Part shown: in pieces, positions 1 to 10,499 of the stretch
Position numbering within the stretch: the stretch's first letter is position 1
How the letters are laid out: each line of letters starts with the position of its first letter
Source: Pyrus communis
Lineage: Eukaryota; Streptophyta; Magnoliopsida; Rosales; Rosaceae
Direction: 5' to 3'
Length of the DNA stretch: 64,000 bases
NCBI RefSeq assembly: GCF_963583255.1
Contig: NC_084805.1
Span: 12,679,375 to 12,743,374, forward strand
The notes under the pieces: generated by a model
The model's database searches: none
What the model was told of the DNA's origin: nothing
What the model saw: only the letters and a program-made list of their open reading frames with translations
Position numbers and translations under genes: made by a program

Positions 1-109
1 TGTTACATTTTCCTTTTTGGCCTACACTGTGCTTGATGTTATTGTTTTATTCCAAATACGAAAGCAGAATTTCTCATTTGTTGTTTTTTCATCCTTTATC
101 TGGCTTCAG

Positions 110-208
110 ATAGTATTAACACATAAAGGAGGAGCGTGTCCTTCCCCATGTGAGATGGCCGAAGAAGTGGTTTCTTATTTGGAAGATCAGGGGTTCCTCC
201 AAGCATAA
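110..208 (+). CDS. 3'-terminal exon of an unidentified gene
   Basis: A polypyrimidine tract and CAG acceptor end at 109 and are followed by an open frame of 32 codons plus TAA. The peptide begins IVLTHKGGACPSPCEMAEEV and ends in GFLQA, with an acidic amphipathic look (EMAEEVVSYLEDQ). The upstream 109 bases look like intron (T-rich, no conserved coding). I do not recognise the protein; the gene body lies to the left of the window. A 3' UTR probably follows to roughly 450. That it is a real last exon is inference from the splice acceptor and residue composition. Confidence 0.45.
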   Translation: MVLTHKGGACPSPCEMAEEVVSYLEDQGFLQA

Positions 209-814
209 GAAGTTGGTGGAACCCTTCCTTGAACTGTCAAAAGTTTGAGCTCTACTGCAGATGCGGTGAAGATAGTTTCTAGCGCGCCGGGTGGATGCTA
301 TGCATCTTGCATTACGGATAAGATGCAGAAATCACCTGCTCTGATGCAATATTCCTGTAAACGCATTAGTTAATTGCTTGATTAATTTGTGCCAAGTCGT
401 CTTTATGTTTGATGTTAGTTTGAATTGTGGTCTCCTCATTGTAAATGATAGAGTGGAGAGTTTCTTGTTTTGAGTTTGATGTGTTTGTATCATCTCGTGG
501 CGTTTTTACGTGCATGCGTTTGAATATTATTGTAGTTACAAACTGCTGCTAAACTCTTTGTACTAGATCTAATATGTAACCAAATACTTGGGGGAAAAGA
601 AGGCCAGAAGAGCTCTCTATAGACGATGTAAGATGAAGAAGAATTTACTTAGAATTGGATGCCTTATTGGTTTGTGTTCTTTACAAAGTATCCATGAAAC
701 TCTCCAGTTTAAAGACCGAAAAGAAAACAGCGAGAAACAAAACAGAGGTTTTTGTTACTGGCCTTTGCCTTTGGCATATGCTATTATTAGTGATTTAGAT
801 AATTTAGTAAAAAG
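209..814. other. 3' flank / intergenic, nothing recognised
   Basis: Probable 3' UTR of the preceding exon, then AT-rich sequence. No coding frame with recognisable protein similarity, no repeat structure seen by eye. Confidence 0.4.
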
Positions 815-960
815 AAACAAAAGCAGAGGTATCTTAGAATACCTTCTCTTTCTTGTTTGTAACACTTCTCGTAATTTATCATCAATGCGGTGCCAATCGG
901 ATCCAAGACTAGTTGGACTTTAGATGTAACGCAAAGCCAACAAGTTACTAGACGACTGTG
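815..960 (-). repeat. SINE-like copy 1 (divergent)
   Basis: Carries the family hairpin at 826-845 (GAGGTATCTTAGAATACCTT) and, on the right, the degraded tRNA-like head with the conserved block GCAAAGCCAACAAGTT. On the minus strand the head would be 5' and the hairpin plus T-rich end 3'. The longer open frame over this stretch is an artefact of the repeat. Confidence 0.55.
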
Positions 961-1140
961 GGTAAAGCCTCTTAAGTTATTATAATTAAGCCTTTAAATA
1001 CACGATCTGGATCTTGCTCTGAATTGTGAATCCCAAAAGAGGGGAAAATACTCATAAAGAACTAGAGGAAAAATGAAAAACCCTCTAAGAACCAACCCAC
1101 CTCATCACCTAACATCCCCCAACCATAAGGCCGAAGGCCA

Positions 1141-2310
1141 CACTAAGATTAGACTTGATAATTTTTTACACGATTCGTGAATACGACATGTAAATAACAC
1201 GAAAATAACAGGTTACGGGTCGACACGATAACGACTCAAGTCGTTATCAGGTCATACGATAAGAACCCGTTAATATTGGTTCCTTAATAGGTTTACACGA
1301 GAGTGACACGCAGTTAATCCGTTTCGACACATTAAGAAAAATGTTATTTTGATGATTTTAATTTTTGAAACTAATAAAAACAATTTACTATAAAATACAA
1401 TAATCATAGTGTATACGTATATATTGTATATCAAATATGGATTATGTATCATTATTCTATATAAATTTAAAAATTTGAAGTTTTATTTATTTATTTATTA
1501 TAAATTTTATAGTATACTATAGGCAATGAGGGAAATTAAAAAAAAAAATTATAAAACACATTAAAAATAAAAATATTGAGTAATTTAAAAATATCAAACA
1601 CATTAAAAAATTATAATAATTAATTTATAAGTGAGAAAAATGTGAAAAAAAAAGGCAAACACTCGTGTCCACATCCTCTACACTTTGAGAATGGGTACAT
1701 CAAAGTATGGATACATCGCCGTTTGAAATTTTAGAACCATACAAGCCCTCATGAATAGTATATTTAAGGGAGATCAAAATAAAATAAAATAAAAATATTC
1801 ATAATCATTAATGTACAAGTCTGAAAAATGTGAAAGCATATACAAGCGCTTGTGATTGCATCCTTAACCTTGAAACGCAACTCCCTTCATTTTAGATATC
1901 CTTGAACATTTGGTATTTTGTAGTAATGTACTAATTTTTTTTTATTAAGCTCTTATTTTGGGGTATGTAATACTTGAAAGACAAATGTTTTTTATTTATT
2001 TATTTTTTATGTTTTGAAGTAATATATATATGTGACAATGTAATATGCATATACTAATTTAGTATTATGTTTTCCTTTTTTTTTGGTCAAATTATTTTTT
2101 TTTTCATTTTCATTTTCATTTTCATTTTTTATTGATTTAAAATATATTTACTTTAACAGATAACGGGTCGGATCATATTACCTGATAATATTAATAGGTC
2201 GATTTCGGGTCAGGTCATATTATCCATTTACTTTAATGGATGTTACACGACATGACCTATTAAGATATCAGATATGTCATGAAAATGACACGAAAATTCA
2301 TTTAAACTAC
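1141..2310. repeat. Unclassified AT-rich repeat with CGGGTC blocks at both ends
   Basis: Left part (about 1190-1320) and right part (about 2160-2290) contain blocks rich in ACGGGTC, ACACGA and CATATTA words in a very AT-rich surround; such words are typical of dispersed plant repeats. No clean terminal repeat or target duplication could be set by eye, so the borders are approximate. The middle has no coding content. Confidence 0.3.
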
Positions 2311-2997
2311 AGGAAGGGAGATTTGAACTTTGGGTGTGGAAGGAAGAATACACTGTTCTAACCATTTTGACTAAGCTAAGGTCTACAAGGCTATAAGGTA
2401 CTTTCGACTACCTCATTTGAATTTAAACTATTTCCTTATGTTATTTTACCCAAAATCACTATCTTTCGATCCAAACCGGATATTATACTATTTGTGGTAT
2501 GGTAAGAAATCAGGTCCATTATTGATTAGTGGGGATTTGCCAAATCATAGGATAACATAAGAGTCCTAATTGATATTGATTTCTTGTCTAAACAAATAAG
2601 GCATCATGATTAGTTGCATGGAATAAGGACTCCAAATCTTAATCAAACGAGATTCCATAATTTCCTCAACAACAATTAACTTGTTGACCAAGTTAACTGA
2701 TTGCTAAGAAATTAGTAAATCATATTCATTGATATTCACAATCTTGCATGGTTACCATCTTAGCTGAAGGCTGTATTTATATGGTGATTAGGGGATGAAA
2801 AATTAATGATTTTGACAAAAAGAGACTAACTTGCTTTAGGAACAAACGTTGGCTCAATGAATGGTGTTTCAAAACTTGAATGTTGTTTTGATATCCCAAA
2901 AACTGTCTTTCGTCGGGTGATTACCAAACATCAATGCATGAAAACTAATGAATAATTCCACAAAAAAGGAGTAATTGCAAAAGTAGTAGTAATAAAA
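2311..2997. other. Intergenic, nothing recognised
   Basis: AT-rich; no supported gene, RNA or repeat structure seen. Confidence 0.35.
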
Positions 2998-2998
2998 A

Positions 2999-3174
2999 AC
3001 AGAGGTATCTTGGGACACCTCATTTTGCTTTGAATTAGGGTCTCTATATATAGTCAATGGAGGTGTCAACTGTCAAGGATTGGATGGCATTGGATCGGAT
3101 TGCTGCCCGTCTCGAACCCAGAACGACCTGGATTGTCAATGTAGCACAAAACCGACATGACACAAGAGACCGGC
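2999..3174 (-). repeat. SINE-like copy 2
   Basis: Family hairpin at 3002-3021 (GAGGTATCTTGGGACACCTC, stem mutated symmetrically to keep pairing in part). The tRNA-like head lies to the right, with TCTCGAACCCAGAACGACCT and the closing GAGACCGGC at 3166-3174. Same orientation as all other copies in the window. Confidence 0.6.
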
Positions 3175-3238
3175 TTTAAGGTGGCTCAAGTAATTCATAT
3201 TAATATAATACGCAAGGCAAAAGGACTCCATGGTTCCG

Positions 3239-3306
3239 GTACAATGAACCGAATCACCTAGACCGGCTTTAAGATGTGTGTTCTAGGATGATTCGGTTCA
3301 TTGTAC
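3239..3306. repeat. Short foldback (inverted repeat, about 24 bp arms)
   Basis: Arm 3239-3262 begins GTACAATGAACCGAATCA and is complementary to 3282-3306, which ends TGATTCGGTTCATTGTAC apart from one inserted base. The loop is about 20 nt and contains GACCGGCTTTAAG (3261-3273), which also occurs at 3168-3180 at the right end of the adjacent SINE-like copy. Confidence 0.6.
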
Positions 3307-3650
3307 AAGTTAGAGTGGTTCAGTTGATCATACGAGTTAAGAGCTTACACGTTAAGATCACATCAATAACTTCTAAGATCTCTCTCACACACGCACAAAT
3401 AATTGTACATTTGAGGCCATTGAATTCATGGATCCATCTTAACACTAAATTATCGCTTTTCCTTCTCCACTTGGGCTAATTCCAAGAGATTGGAGCACAC
3501 ATATAATGATATTACCAAGTTGTAGAGAAAAATAATTATCATTCATCTATGCTAGAAAATGAAATGTTCTATCACCTTTTCCACATATTTTGACATTACT
3601 AAATACTTTTATTTGTCATTTAAATAATGTTAGTAAAACAGTAACAAAAT

Positions 3651-3772
3651 AGAGTTATATTAGAATACCTCAGTTTTTTTAACATTTTTGGTACTTAATC
3701 ATCATCAGTTGAACTCTAAGACTTGCTACACTTTCGATGTAGCACAAAGCCAACAAGTTGGTAAACCATCGG
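3651..3772 (-). repeat. SINE-like copy 3 (short)
   Basis: Hairpin relic at 3652-3671 with the right arm AGAATACCTC intact, and the head block GTAGCACAAAGCCAACAAGT near 3740-3759. Internal part shorter than in the other copies. Confidence 0.5.
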
Positions 3773-5320
3773 ACGGTACTATCCATGTGTTAATGCTCAA
3801 ACCCATAACGTTAGCAAACTTAAATAAATGATTTTAGGTGGGCTAATTAAATGGACTCAAAGATGTATGTGGTTCAACTCTCAGAATTGACTTCCATTAT
3901 GTTGTTCTCAATATATTGATTTCAAAACTATATAGTGCTCGGCTAATATATTTACTTTATTCTCTTTGATTCATCCGACCCCATAATAGAGGATTTTACC
4001 CCTTTATATGGGTCTCACCCCCTTAGGGCCTCTCAAACCAACATTTAATGTGCCAACTACTTGTACTAGACTACTCACAGCTTTTCAACTACTCAGCTTG
4101 GCCTTTGTCAACGAAGTGACATTCTTGCAGTCGCCTGGCACCGTCTTTTAAGGGCCAAGTTGCCCGAGCGTCTTGCTCGGACCTCAATTACTTTGCCTTA
4201 CCTTGCCGAGCATTGCCGTTGTCTTTATGTCTCATTCTAGGCCTTTGTTATTGCATGCATGTTGTTGAGTAGTCCAAGTAGCATTCGAGTACTTTTGTTC
4301 TCAAAGACTTATGCCATAAAACTGCCAACACACCCACGTTCTCTTCTCGGTCGATTGGTCTATCATGTGTCTCAGTCGACTTGAGCAATCAAGTTGACTT
4401 GCTCTAAACCCCTTGGGCTTCTTGGCTTTTCTTTGGGCTTATGTCTTTGAATGAGTCTAAATGGGCCCAACGTTAACAAGTCCCCTAACTCTTTGGTCAA
4501 GGGCCTTATCTTGATCATGGAGTTGCAATGGTCGATCAATGCTTCATGTTGCACTTGACCATCCATTTCTTGTTTCTTTGTGATGTTTTTGAATTAAACT
4601 GGGTGTATTTTACCCTATTTTATGTTAATGTGCAACTAATTGTATTTAAAATCCATTTAAGGGAAAAAGGGCAAGTTGGTGCTTGCAGTGGAGAATTAAA
4701 GATTAATGGTGATAATGGAGAATTGAAGATTAATGTTGAATTAAAGGTCCAAATAGTGTTTAGAGTTAATTCAAGACAAATATGGACCTTTAGACGATCA
4801 ATAGTCGAATGTTAAAGAGTACTTTGGATATCTAGCCTGATTTGGAGGTGCAAATAAAGGGAAAAAAATGTTCAAAAACTTGGCTTAATGGTTAGGATCT
4901 CCTTGCAATCTGATGCAGCTTATTTTGCATATAAATACTAGGGTTTCACATCATTTTGATCAAGCCCCCTCTTGAGGACGACCACAATTCTCCATCTCCT
5001 ATCTCTTTGACTTTTGAATCAGAAACAAAACCCTATATCCCTTTATCATCCACTGCCACCAAAGAAACCATGCAGTTGTGTTGTGCTCGAAGGAATTCCA
5101 CATCATAATTGCTTCAAGGGGTTTCTTCTATTAATTTCACTCTTGATGTACTTCATATTAAGTTTAACATATATTGCGATTATGTTGTGTAATTAGGTTC
5201 ATAGCTAAGGTTTTTGGATGTAACCTTGCAAAACTATTCTTTGTCATATTAAGTTTAAGCATTCAAGTTTCCAATCAGTTTTCTTGTTTCATTCACTGTT
5301 ATGAGACCATGATTTTTTAG
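3773..5320. other. Long gene-free stretch, nothing recognised
   Basis: Mixed composition with a TATA-like word (ATAAATAC near 4931). Short open frames here have no recognisable similarity or splice context. It may be retrotransposon-derived non-coding DNA, but I cannot show it. Confidence 0.3.
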
Positions 5321-5900
5321 GGCCAGAGTAAGGCTGATCCGAATACTGCTACCTCAGAAGTTTGGTCATGGGTTCACCAGCTTTGGGCGGAGCTGTATCA
5401 GATGAAGCAGGATGCCACCATCATTCTACTTCGGGGTGCTAGGCGGAGCCCAAGCGACTTCGCCAAATGACCATGCTTGTTCCACAAGACATGATATTTG
5501 ATCTGGATATGGACTCAATCAAATCCTTTAAGTCTTAGAGTCTCTACAATCTAGGAATCCATACTCCTAAGAGGATGCAATATCTACTTACTAAATATCC
5601 TCTCGGATTCTCCCAATTTAAAACAAGGATTCTATCCTAAAAAGGTCTATCTCTCATGGTAACACCATCTAGGGTTCATCTATTGTAACACAATTTATAA
5701 ACTTGAATTCTCTTACCCACTGCTTGAGTCTCAAATCATTCACTAATATGACTGTCGAAGAGCCTTTGGTTGGCACACACACCCCCCTGGGCCAAGGGTT
5801 TGCTTACGGCAATTTACTGTTTTGCATGTTGTTCTAGCCTACACGAATTTGTGCTCAACCACTGGTTTCGGAGGTGCGCATATTTGGTTCCAATGACTCT
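5321..5900 (+). repeat. Possible decayed LTR-retrotransposon fragment
   Basis: The end of the block (about 5740-5895) reads like the 3' part of a plant LTR and the following leader: a pyrimidine/C run, GTTCTAGCCTACACGAATTT and GGTTTCGGAGGTGCGC. The first 150 bases resemble a worn coding stretch. No paired LTR or target duplication was found. Low confidence. Confidence 0.25.
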
Positions 5901-6500
5901 GCTTAATTGATATGTTTTTCTTGATGTTTGATAACCATTAAGATTACTTATTTGGTATTTAATCATCGTTATAGTACACAATGTTGGACATGTGAATGAA
6001 GAAGAAACTGCTATATAAAAATCCCGTCATGTGATTTCTTTACTTCTTTGAAGTTTTCTTATTCTTTATGGATTCTTAATTGGTAATCTAAGTTGAACAT
6101 CACAATTAGGTTGCAGATTAAGACAACTAGATCAAAACCACACATCAAATGGATGATCATAAATAAGTAAAATGGACCTTAGTTGCAGATTGAAGAGTTG
6201 AATATGTTTTGACTTAATATACATGGATTTGGCTCGTAAGGGTGAAATTGAGATCCTTAGTCTCATTCTCATCGTTTTTTAATCAATCTATCTTTCATAT
6301 TTACATGTTCCTGCATTTTAAATTACTTTTTATGTCAAATAAAATACCAAATTCAATTTGTTAGTTCCATTGTTCAGTTAGGGTTCACATAAAACCAATA
6401 ATCTGTAGAGTTCTAATTAGTCCCTATGGTTCAACACCCTTACTTGTGTCATTATACTATCCTTATTTTTGCATTTGAAAGGAATACAACATGGCACATA
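5901..6500. other. Intergenic, nothing recognised
   Basis: AT-rich; no supported gene or repeat seen. Confidence 0.35.
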
Positions 6501-6502
6501 AA

Positions 6503-7400
6503 TGGTTCCTGAAATTGACCCACACCATCAAGATGGTGCCTAAAATTGAAAATTGATCAATGTGGTCCTTCCATCACAATTTTGTCAAAAATTTTGCTAT
6601 GGGTTAATGTGACCCTCTTATTCCCATCCCCTTCCTTCCCATCCTCTCACACACTCATTTTTGTCTTATTGTCTCTATATAAAAATCAATATAAGATGTT
6701 GACGTGGCTTAATCGTAACCGTTCAAGTAGGAGAGGAGGGAAGGGGAGAAAGATTAAGAGGGGAGAGAATCCTCCTCCTTGATGTGATACATAAATGGGT
6801 CTCTCAAGTCTAATTAAATAAAAAATAAATTAGAAATAGTTTAATAATTAATTAAAATTTTTCAATCCAGAAACCCAGTCCAGGAATCACCTATGATCCC
6901 AACCCACACTCCTCTACCTCCATCTATAGTAGCCATTGCTGTCTCTTCTCTGAAAAATAAATAAATATATATTCTCAAGACACCTATCTCTACACTCTTC
7001 ACAAAATTGGATCAGGATCGAGACCACCTTTGGTGATGCCTTGGATTGGCGAGTACTTATGTGACATCACTGTTAACATATGATTGATCGACACCCTCAC
7101 AACCTTAATGTGGGAAAGCTTGTTGGGCACTCCCCTGATGATCTTGGTTATGCGGGGAACGGCGAGCTCTGCTTTGAGATTTTCACTATGCAAAAAGGTA
7201 TTTTGACAACTCTTTTAATTAATTGTTAAATTATTAAACCCACATCAATACAGAACAATTATCTTTTTTTTTTCTTTTTTTTAACAGAATTGTGACAAAA
7301 GACCACATTTATTTGCGATATCTATTTTCAGGGACTACGTTAGTTGATTTTTAAATTCAGGAATTATCTTAATGATGTGGGTCAATTTCAAAAATCATTT
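6503..7400. mobile_element. Terminal-inverted-repeat element (about 0.9 kb)
   Basis: The left end (6503-6600: GAAATTGACCCACACCAT..., then GTGGTCCTT.CATCACAATT) returns inverted at 7270-7400 (AATTGTGAC.AAAGACCAC..., ATGATGTGGGTCAATTTC). Arms of about 100 bp match imperfectly. The interior holds a minus-strand coding-looking stretch (6999-7193) that I cannot identify and that could be a captured gene fragment. No transposase is visible, so the element is non-autonomous. Target duplication not resolved. Confidence 0.55.
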
Positions 7401-7677
7401 GTGATAAAAACCTTAAAATGTTGTGAGACCCATTTAAGTCTACACAGGGCTTGTGCGTGCACGACAAAACCAACATTCTTCACGCGACCGGCGTTAGATG
7501 ATCCCTTGGCTCTGGTGAATTCGTTGAGCGTTGAACAATTCAAACCCTAGTTTTACCGTAAAAAAAATCTCAGCTGATTGTAAATTCAGTCAAATTTTTT
7601 TGTTGTTGGAGCAAATTCAGTCAGTTAAAAAAATACAAAGAAAGTTGCGGCCGAAAACTTAAAAAATAAAATTAAAA

Positions 7678-7834
7678 CAGAGGTATTTTAGAATACCTCA
7701 TTTTTGTTTCTGAGCTCTCAATCTCTCTTCTTCTCTCTCTCTGCCAGTCTCGAACCCAGGACCAGGTGGGCTGTTGTGGAGCTTGCACAAATCCAATCCA
7801 ATCCAATTCAACCCAACGGGCTACCGAGACTGGC
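7678..7834 (-). repeat. SINE-like copy 4 (best-preserved)
   Basis: Perfect hairpin GAGGTATTTTAGAATACCTC at 7680-7699 (8-bp stem, 4-nt loop). The tRNA-like head at 7743-7834 is closed by the inverted pair GCCAGTCTCG (7743-7752) and CGAGACTGGC (7825-7834). Read on the minus strand, the head carries a box B-like GGGTTCGAGAC and a box A-like TAGCCCGTTGG. Between lies a CT-rich tract. The minus-strand 3' end is T-rich, as reported for some plant SINE families. Confidence 0.7.
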
Positions 7835-8417
7835 GTTGTTGTTTCCGTAATTAATTTTATTTGTAATCTCCTTAGTTATTAATCTGTTTGTTTAGATTTT
7901 AGCTGGTTAAAAACGCATTAATAAGTGATTGTTCATAAAATCTTTGCACTTGCTGTTTTTATTTTCTACTAATATATGTTCGCTTTTATGTGCAGCTTGG
8001 ATCGTAGGAGACCAAGTTCGAGTTTACTAATCTGTCAATTGTTTCAAATGTTCTTTATTGCGAGATGTGATGAATTCTATGATAATGAGGCTTCAATTCG
8101 TGAAGGCAGTCAGAGTTTAGAGTTACGAGTTATTCTAATATTCTATCTTTGGTGGATGCCTATGGACATGTTGAAGTACATAGACAAAGAAGTTATAACA
8201 CTTGGAGCGTTATTCCTTAAAACAGAATGTTGTACACTCTTACTTTTAAGGTTAGAGTTTTCTTTTCATGGTAATTAAACCAATTTCGTCAAAAAATCAG
8301 GGGATTGGCTCCTTTGTTGATATTTTTCTCATATCAATATAAAATTCAAAGGAGAGATCATTGTTATTTACACTCACAGAAAATCATTATGCATTTTTTC
8401 ATGTAAAAAATGAAAAG
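7835..8417. other. Intergenic, nothing recognised
   Basis: No supported gene. An open frame of about 100 codons (7976-8278) has no recognisable similarity and no start or splice context. Confidence 0.35.
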
Positions 8418-8632
8418 CTTTAAAAATGTCATATGAACTTAAACACATTTTTTTTTTATTTGTCATATGAACTAAAATTTTAAACGATCTGTCATGCCAA
8501 CTTTTTTGAAATCAATAATTTTAAACGACAATTAATGATTCTGAAAAGTTGGTATGACAAATCGCTTAAAATTTTAGTTTATACGACAAATTGAAAAAAG
8601 TGTACAAGTTCATATGACATTTTAAAAACTTT
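8418..8632. mobile_element. Foldback MITE
   Basis: Two arms of about 100 bp, nearly complementary over their whole length: left AAATGTCATATGAACTTAAA... and right ...ACAAGTTCATATGACATTTT; the inner parts pair through CGATCTGTCATGCCAACTTT and AAAGTTGGTATGACAAATCG. The centre is only about 20 nt, so the element can fold into one long hairpin. No coding content. Target duplication not resolved in the A/T-rich flanks. Confidence 0.75.
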
Positions 8633-9740
8633 CCAATAATGCTTTAATTATTTAAATAAAACCTAAGAAATAATAAAAATAAAATAGAAAAACAAATATT
8701 TAAATAAAAGAAATCAAAATAATGACACAAATAAATCTCTCTGTGAAAATATTTTGCTTCAATTCTCTGATCTCTGGAAAATCAAACTCCAGTTACACGC
8801 TCCGATCTCGGGATACCTCTAGGATGGACATGTGACATAAGAAAGTACCTATCTAACTGTCATGCCTCGTTTTCGAGACATGTCTAAAAATAGATGAATG
8901 GTCCAATAGTGTAGTAACTCCACTTTTATCACATGACTGCATCTAACCTTTGTGTTAGACTGCCTACTTACTCTAAGACAAGATCAAGCCATTCGTAGTT
9001 TTCCTTTCTATTAAGCTCTGAAATTTCTCAATGCATACACTGGTAAGAACATAGAGAATTAGTATCACTCAATGGACCTCAACAAGCATGGCTCACTAGA
9101 TTCCATATTACGTAAGGCAACTATTTAACAACCATGATTGTCATTCATCTTTCACATACATTGCACTGTTTTCCAACAACAATTCCACAATCACAACAAT
9201 AATCGAATCAATGAGTCAAAGATGCACAATATTAACATTTAACTAAGTTAATCAACTATTAAGATCATATATCACTTCACTAAGTTTAGTAAAGCTAACC
9301 TCAAGGTTTGGGTTGTTCCGAGAACCTAGCGTAAGTATTTTTGGAACTACAAAAGGATGTTAATGGTGCAAAAAAAAATAATAAAATATTGAATCACAAT
9401 TTATAAAAAGAGGACTGTAGACCAAAAAATTATTTTCGAATTTCTGGACTGTAGATCACTAAATTTATTCAACAGACTGGGCCTGATCAGGGTCAGCAGT
9501 AGAAGCAAGAAAATACAGTAGTTCAGCCCATATTTTGGTTGGATGGTTGCGGGCCAATCATAAGAAAAGCCCAGATTCTGGGTGTTGGCTGAAGTGAAAG
9601 GTAAGCCCATTTTTTGGGCTTGGACCACGAGGCGCAACAGGCCCAACGGATTTGGCTGCAGGAGTAGGACGCAAATGTCGTCGTTAAGGGACAGTTGCAA
9701 GACGCGGCTTGGCGATGGATTAGGGTTTTTTTTTTTTTTT
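8633..9740. other. Intergenic, nothing firmly recognised
   Basis: AT-rich to about 9400. The stretch 9400-9735 is more GC-rich and open on the minus strand (99 codons) but matches nothing I know. Confidence 0.35.
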
Positions 9741-9893
9741 TTTAAGAAAAACTAATAAAAAAATGTTTAAAAATTTTGAATTTTAACGATAAGAAATAAA
9801 AAGTAAAGTGAATAGTACACGATTGACTTTTTAGTGTAAAAATGTGGTTTTTCGTTCAAATGAACAGTATCAGGAGTTTTTCGTTAAAGTTCT
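9741..9893. mobile_element. Short dispersed Rosaceae-type MITE
   Basis: The run TTTTAACGATAAG, GTGAATAGTACACGATTGAC, TTTTTAGTGTAAAAATGTGG and TTTTTCGTTAAAGTTC matches, from memory, a very abundant short element in apple, pear and Prunus intergenic DNA. The ends are partly inverted (AAGAAAAACT versus AGTTTTTCGTTAAAG). No coding. The taxonomic recollection should be checked by search. Confidence 0.55.
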
Positions 9894-10373
9894 TTTTTTT
9901 ACCTAAAAAAATCGAATTTTGTTTTTTTTCTCTCTTTGTATTCACACAATTCATTATGCCAATATGAAATAACTTGATAACATAAAATATTGCAAATCAA
10001 AATCAATACAATAAAATATTGCGTAAACATGAACAATATTTATAATTGAGCAATATATGGAACATAGCAAATATATAAAGTAAAAATAAATTCATTGCTC
10101 ATGCATGGTGATACTTTAATTCAAAGAAAATAAATGAACAAAATCCTAAAGGGACATGATTTGAGACATTAAGACCGATAATAAACATCAGAATTCTTTC
10201 CCAAATTAAGACAGCGTAGAAGAGGAAAGAAAACTTTATACTTACCAAAACGATATGGAATAATTATTTTGTTATTTTTTATGGTAATAATTATTTTTGT
10301 TATTATAATACAGTATACGATACGTAATATAAGATGTGGCCATGTACCTAGCAGCATTCATCTTCTCTATAAA

Positions 10374-10382
10374 TACAATCAC
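10374..10382 (+). promoter_or_regulatory. TATA box of the first xylanase gene
   Basis: CTATAAATAC lies about 125 bp upstream of the ATG at 10500, followed by a CT-rich leader (TCTCTCTCGATCTCTCTTCT), a common layout for plant promoters. Confidence 0.55.
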
Positions 10383-10499
10383 AACGCATTGTTTGCTTCA
10401 CCTCAGGCCACTGCTTCTCACTCTATAACGTTCTCTCTCGATCTCTCTTCTAGCCTTTCTGATCTGCTCGTCAGTTTTTGAACTAGCAATCGACCTACA

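Noticed and set aside
588..923. Open frame of 111 codons on the plus strand
   Set aside because: It runs through a SINE-like repeat, has no recognisable similarity and no gene context.
7743..7834. Possible tRNA gene
   Set aside because: Has box-like motifs but no full cloverleaf and no proper anticodon arm; it is the head of a SINE-like repeat.
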